Origin: Ruminococcus sp. 210702-SL.1.03
Lineage (GTDB): Bacteria; Bacillota; Clostridia; Oscillospirales; Ruminococcaceae
NCBI RefSeq assembly: GCF_020559915.1
Contig: NZ_JAJCLZ010000038.1
Location: 1-12,407, forward strand
Direction: 5' to 3'
DNA length: 12,407 bases
Below are positions 12,379-12,407 of the stretch, piece after piece. The stretch's first letter is position 1. Every line of letters begins with the position of its first letter. The notes under the pieces are model-generated. The model was not told the origin of the DNA. It made no database searches and saw only the letters and a program-made list of their open reading frames with translations. The position numbers and the translations under genes were made by a program.

Positions 12379-12407
12379 ATTGACCGCAAGGATTTGAAGT
12401 TAAGCAG

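Noticed and set aside
1..12407. CRISPR arrays, insertion sequences or rRNA genes
   Set aside because: No regularly spaced repeats, no terminal inverted repeats with a transposase, and no rRNA-like sequence seen on either strand.

Overview
The window looks like the chromosome of a spore-forming, low-to-moderate GC Clostridia member, possibly of the Ruminococcus/Oscillospiraceae kind. This rests on the cotJABC spore-coat operon, strong AGGAGG-type ribosome sites, and near-consensus sigma-A promoters that almost all have 17-bp spacers. The genus is inference. Both strands are used, and each transcription unit is bounded by a recognisable promoter and an intrinsic terminator.

Layout. 1-184: an intergenic region with two divergent promoters; a minus-strand gene may begin at the very left edge. 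185-964: a membrane-anchored protein with two ComEA-type helix-hairpin-helix domains. 1035-2299: a consensus promoter, a 37-codon acidic leader ORF whose stop codon lies inside an intrinsic terminator, and then a CNNM/CBS transporter of the magnesium-efflux family that lacks the usual C-terminal CorC domain. 2351-2390: a bidirectional terminator. 2390-3472 (minus): an iron-containing alcohol dehydrogenase with its own promoter. 3572-9308: a divergently transcribed two-gene operon coding for an unrecognised 138-residue protein and, coupled through a TAATG overlap, a 1711-residue HEAT-repeat/DUF5724/DUF4132-type protein. 9354-9707: a well-promoted but broken HTH regulator fused to what looks like the tail of an SGNH-type hydrolase. 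9826-11042: cotJA-cotJB-cotJC with overlapping genes, a candidate sigma-E promoter and a strong terminator. 11116-11328: a 54-codon hypothetical ORF. 11336-11469 (minus): tRNA-Ser(CGA) with promoter and terminator. 11610-11892: a tRNA-Met(CAT)/tRNA-Glu(TTC) operon. 11989-12378 (minus): the catalytic C-terminal fragment of a tyrosine recombinase, pointing at tRNA-Glu, probably a leftover of an integrative element.

No stretch longer than 300 bases is without a gene. The largest gaps (3473-3708, 9708-9900, 11427-11685) hold promoters, leaders and small inverted repeats.

The most interesting regions are the leader-peptide/attenuator in front of the putative magnesium exporter, whose logic fits a ribosome-based magnesium sensor, and the giant DUF4132 two-gene operon, whose function I cannot assign from sequence.
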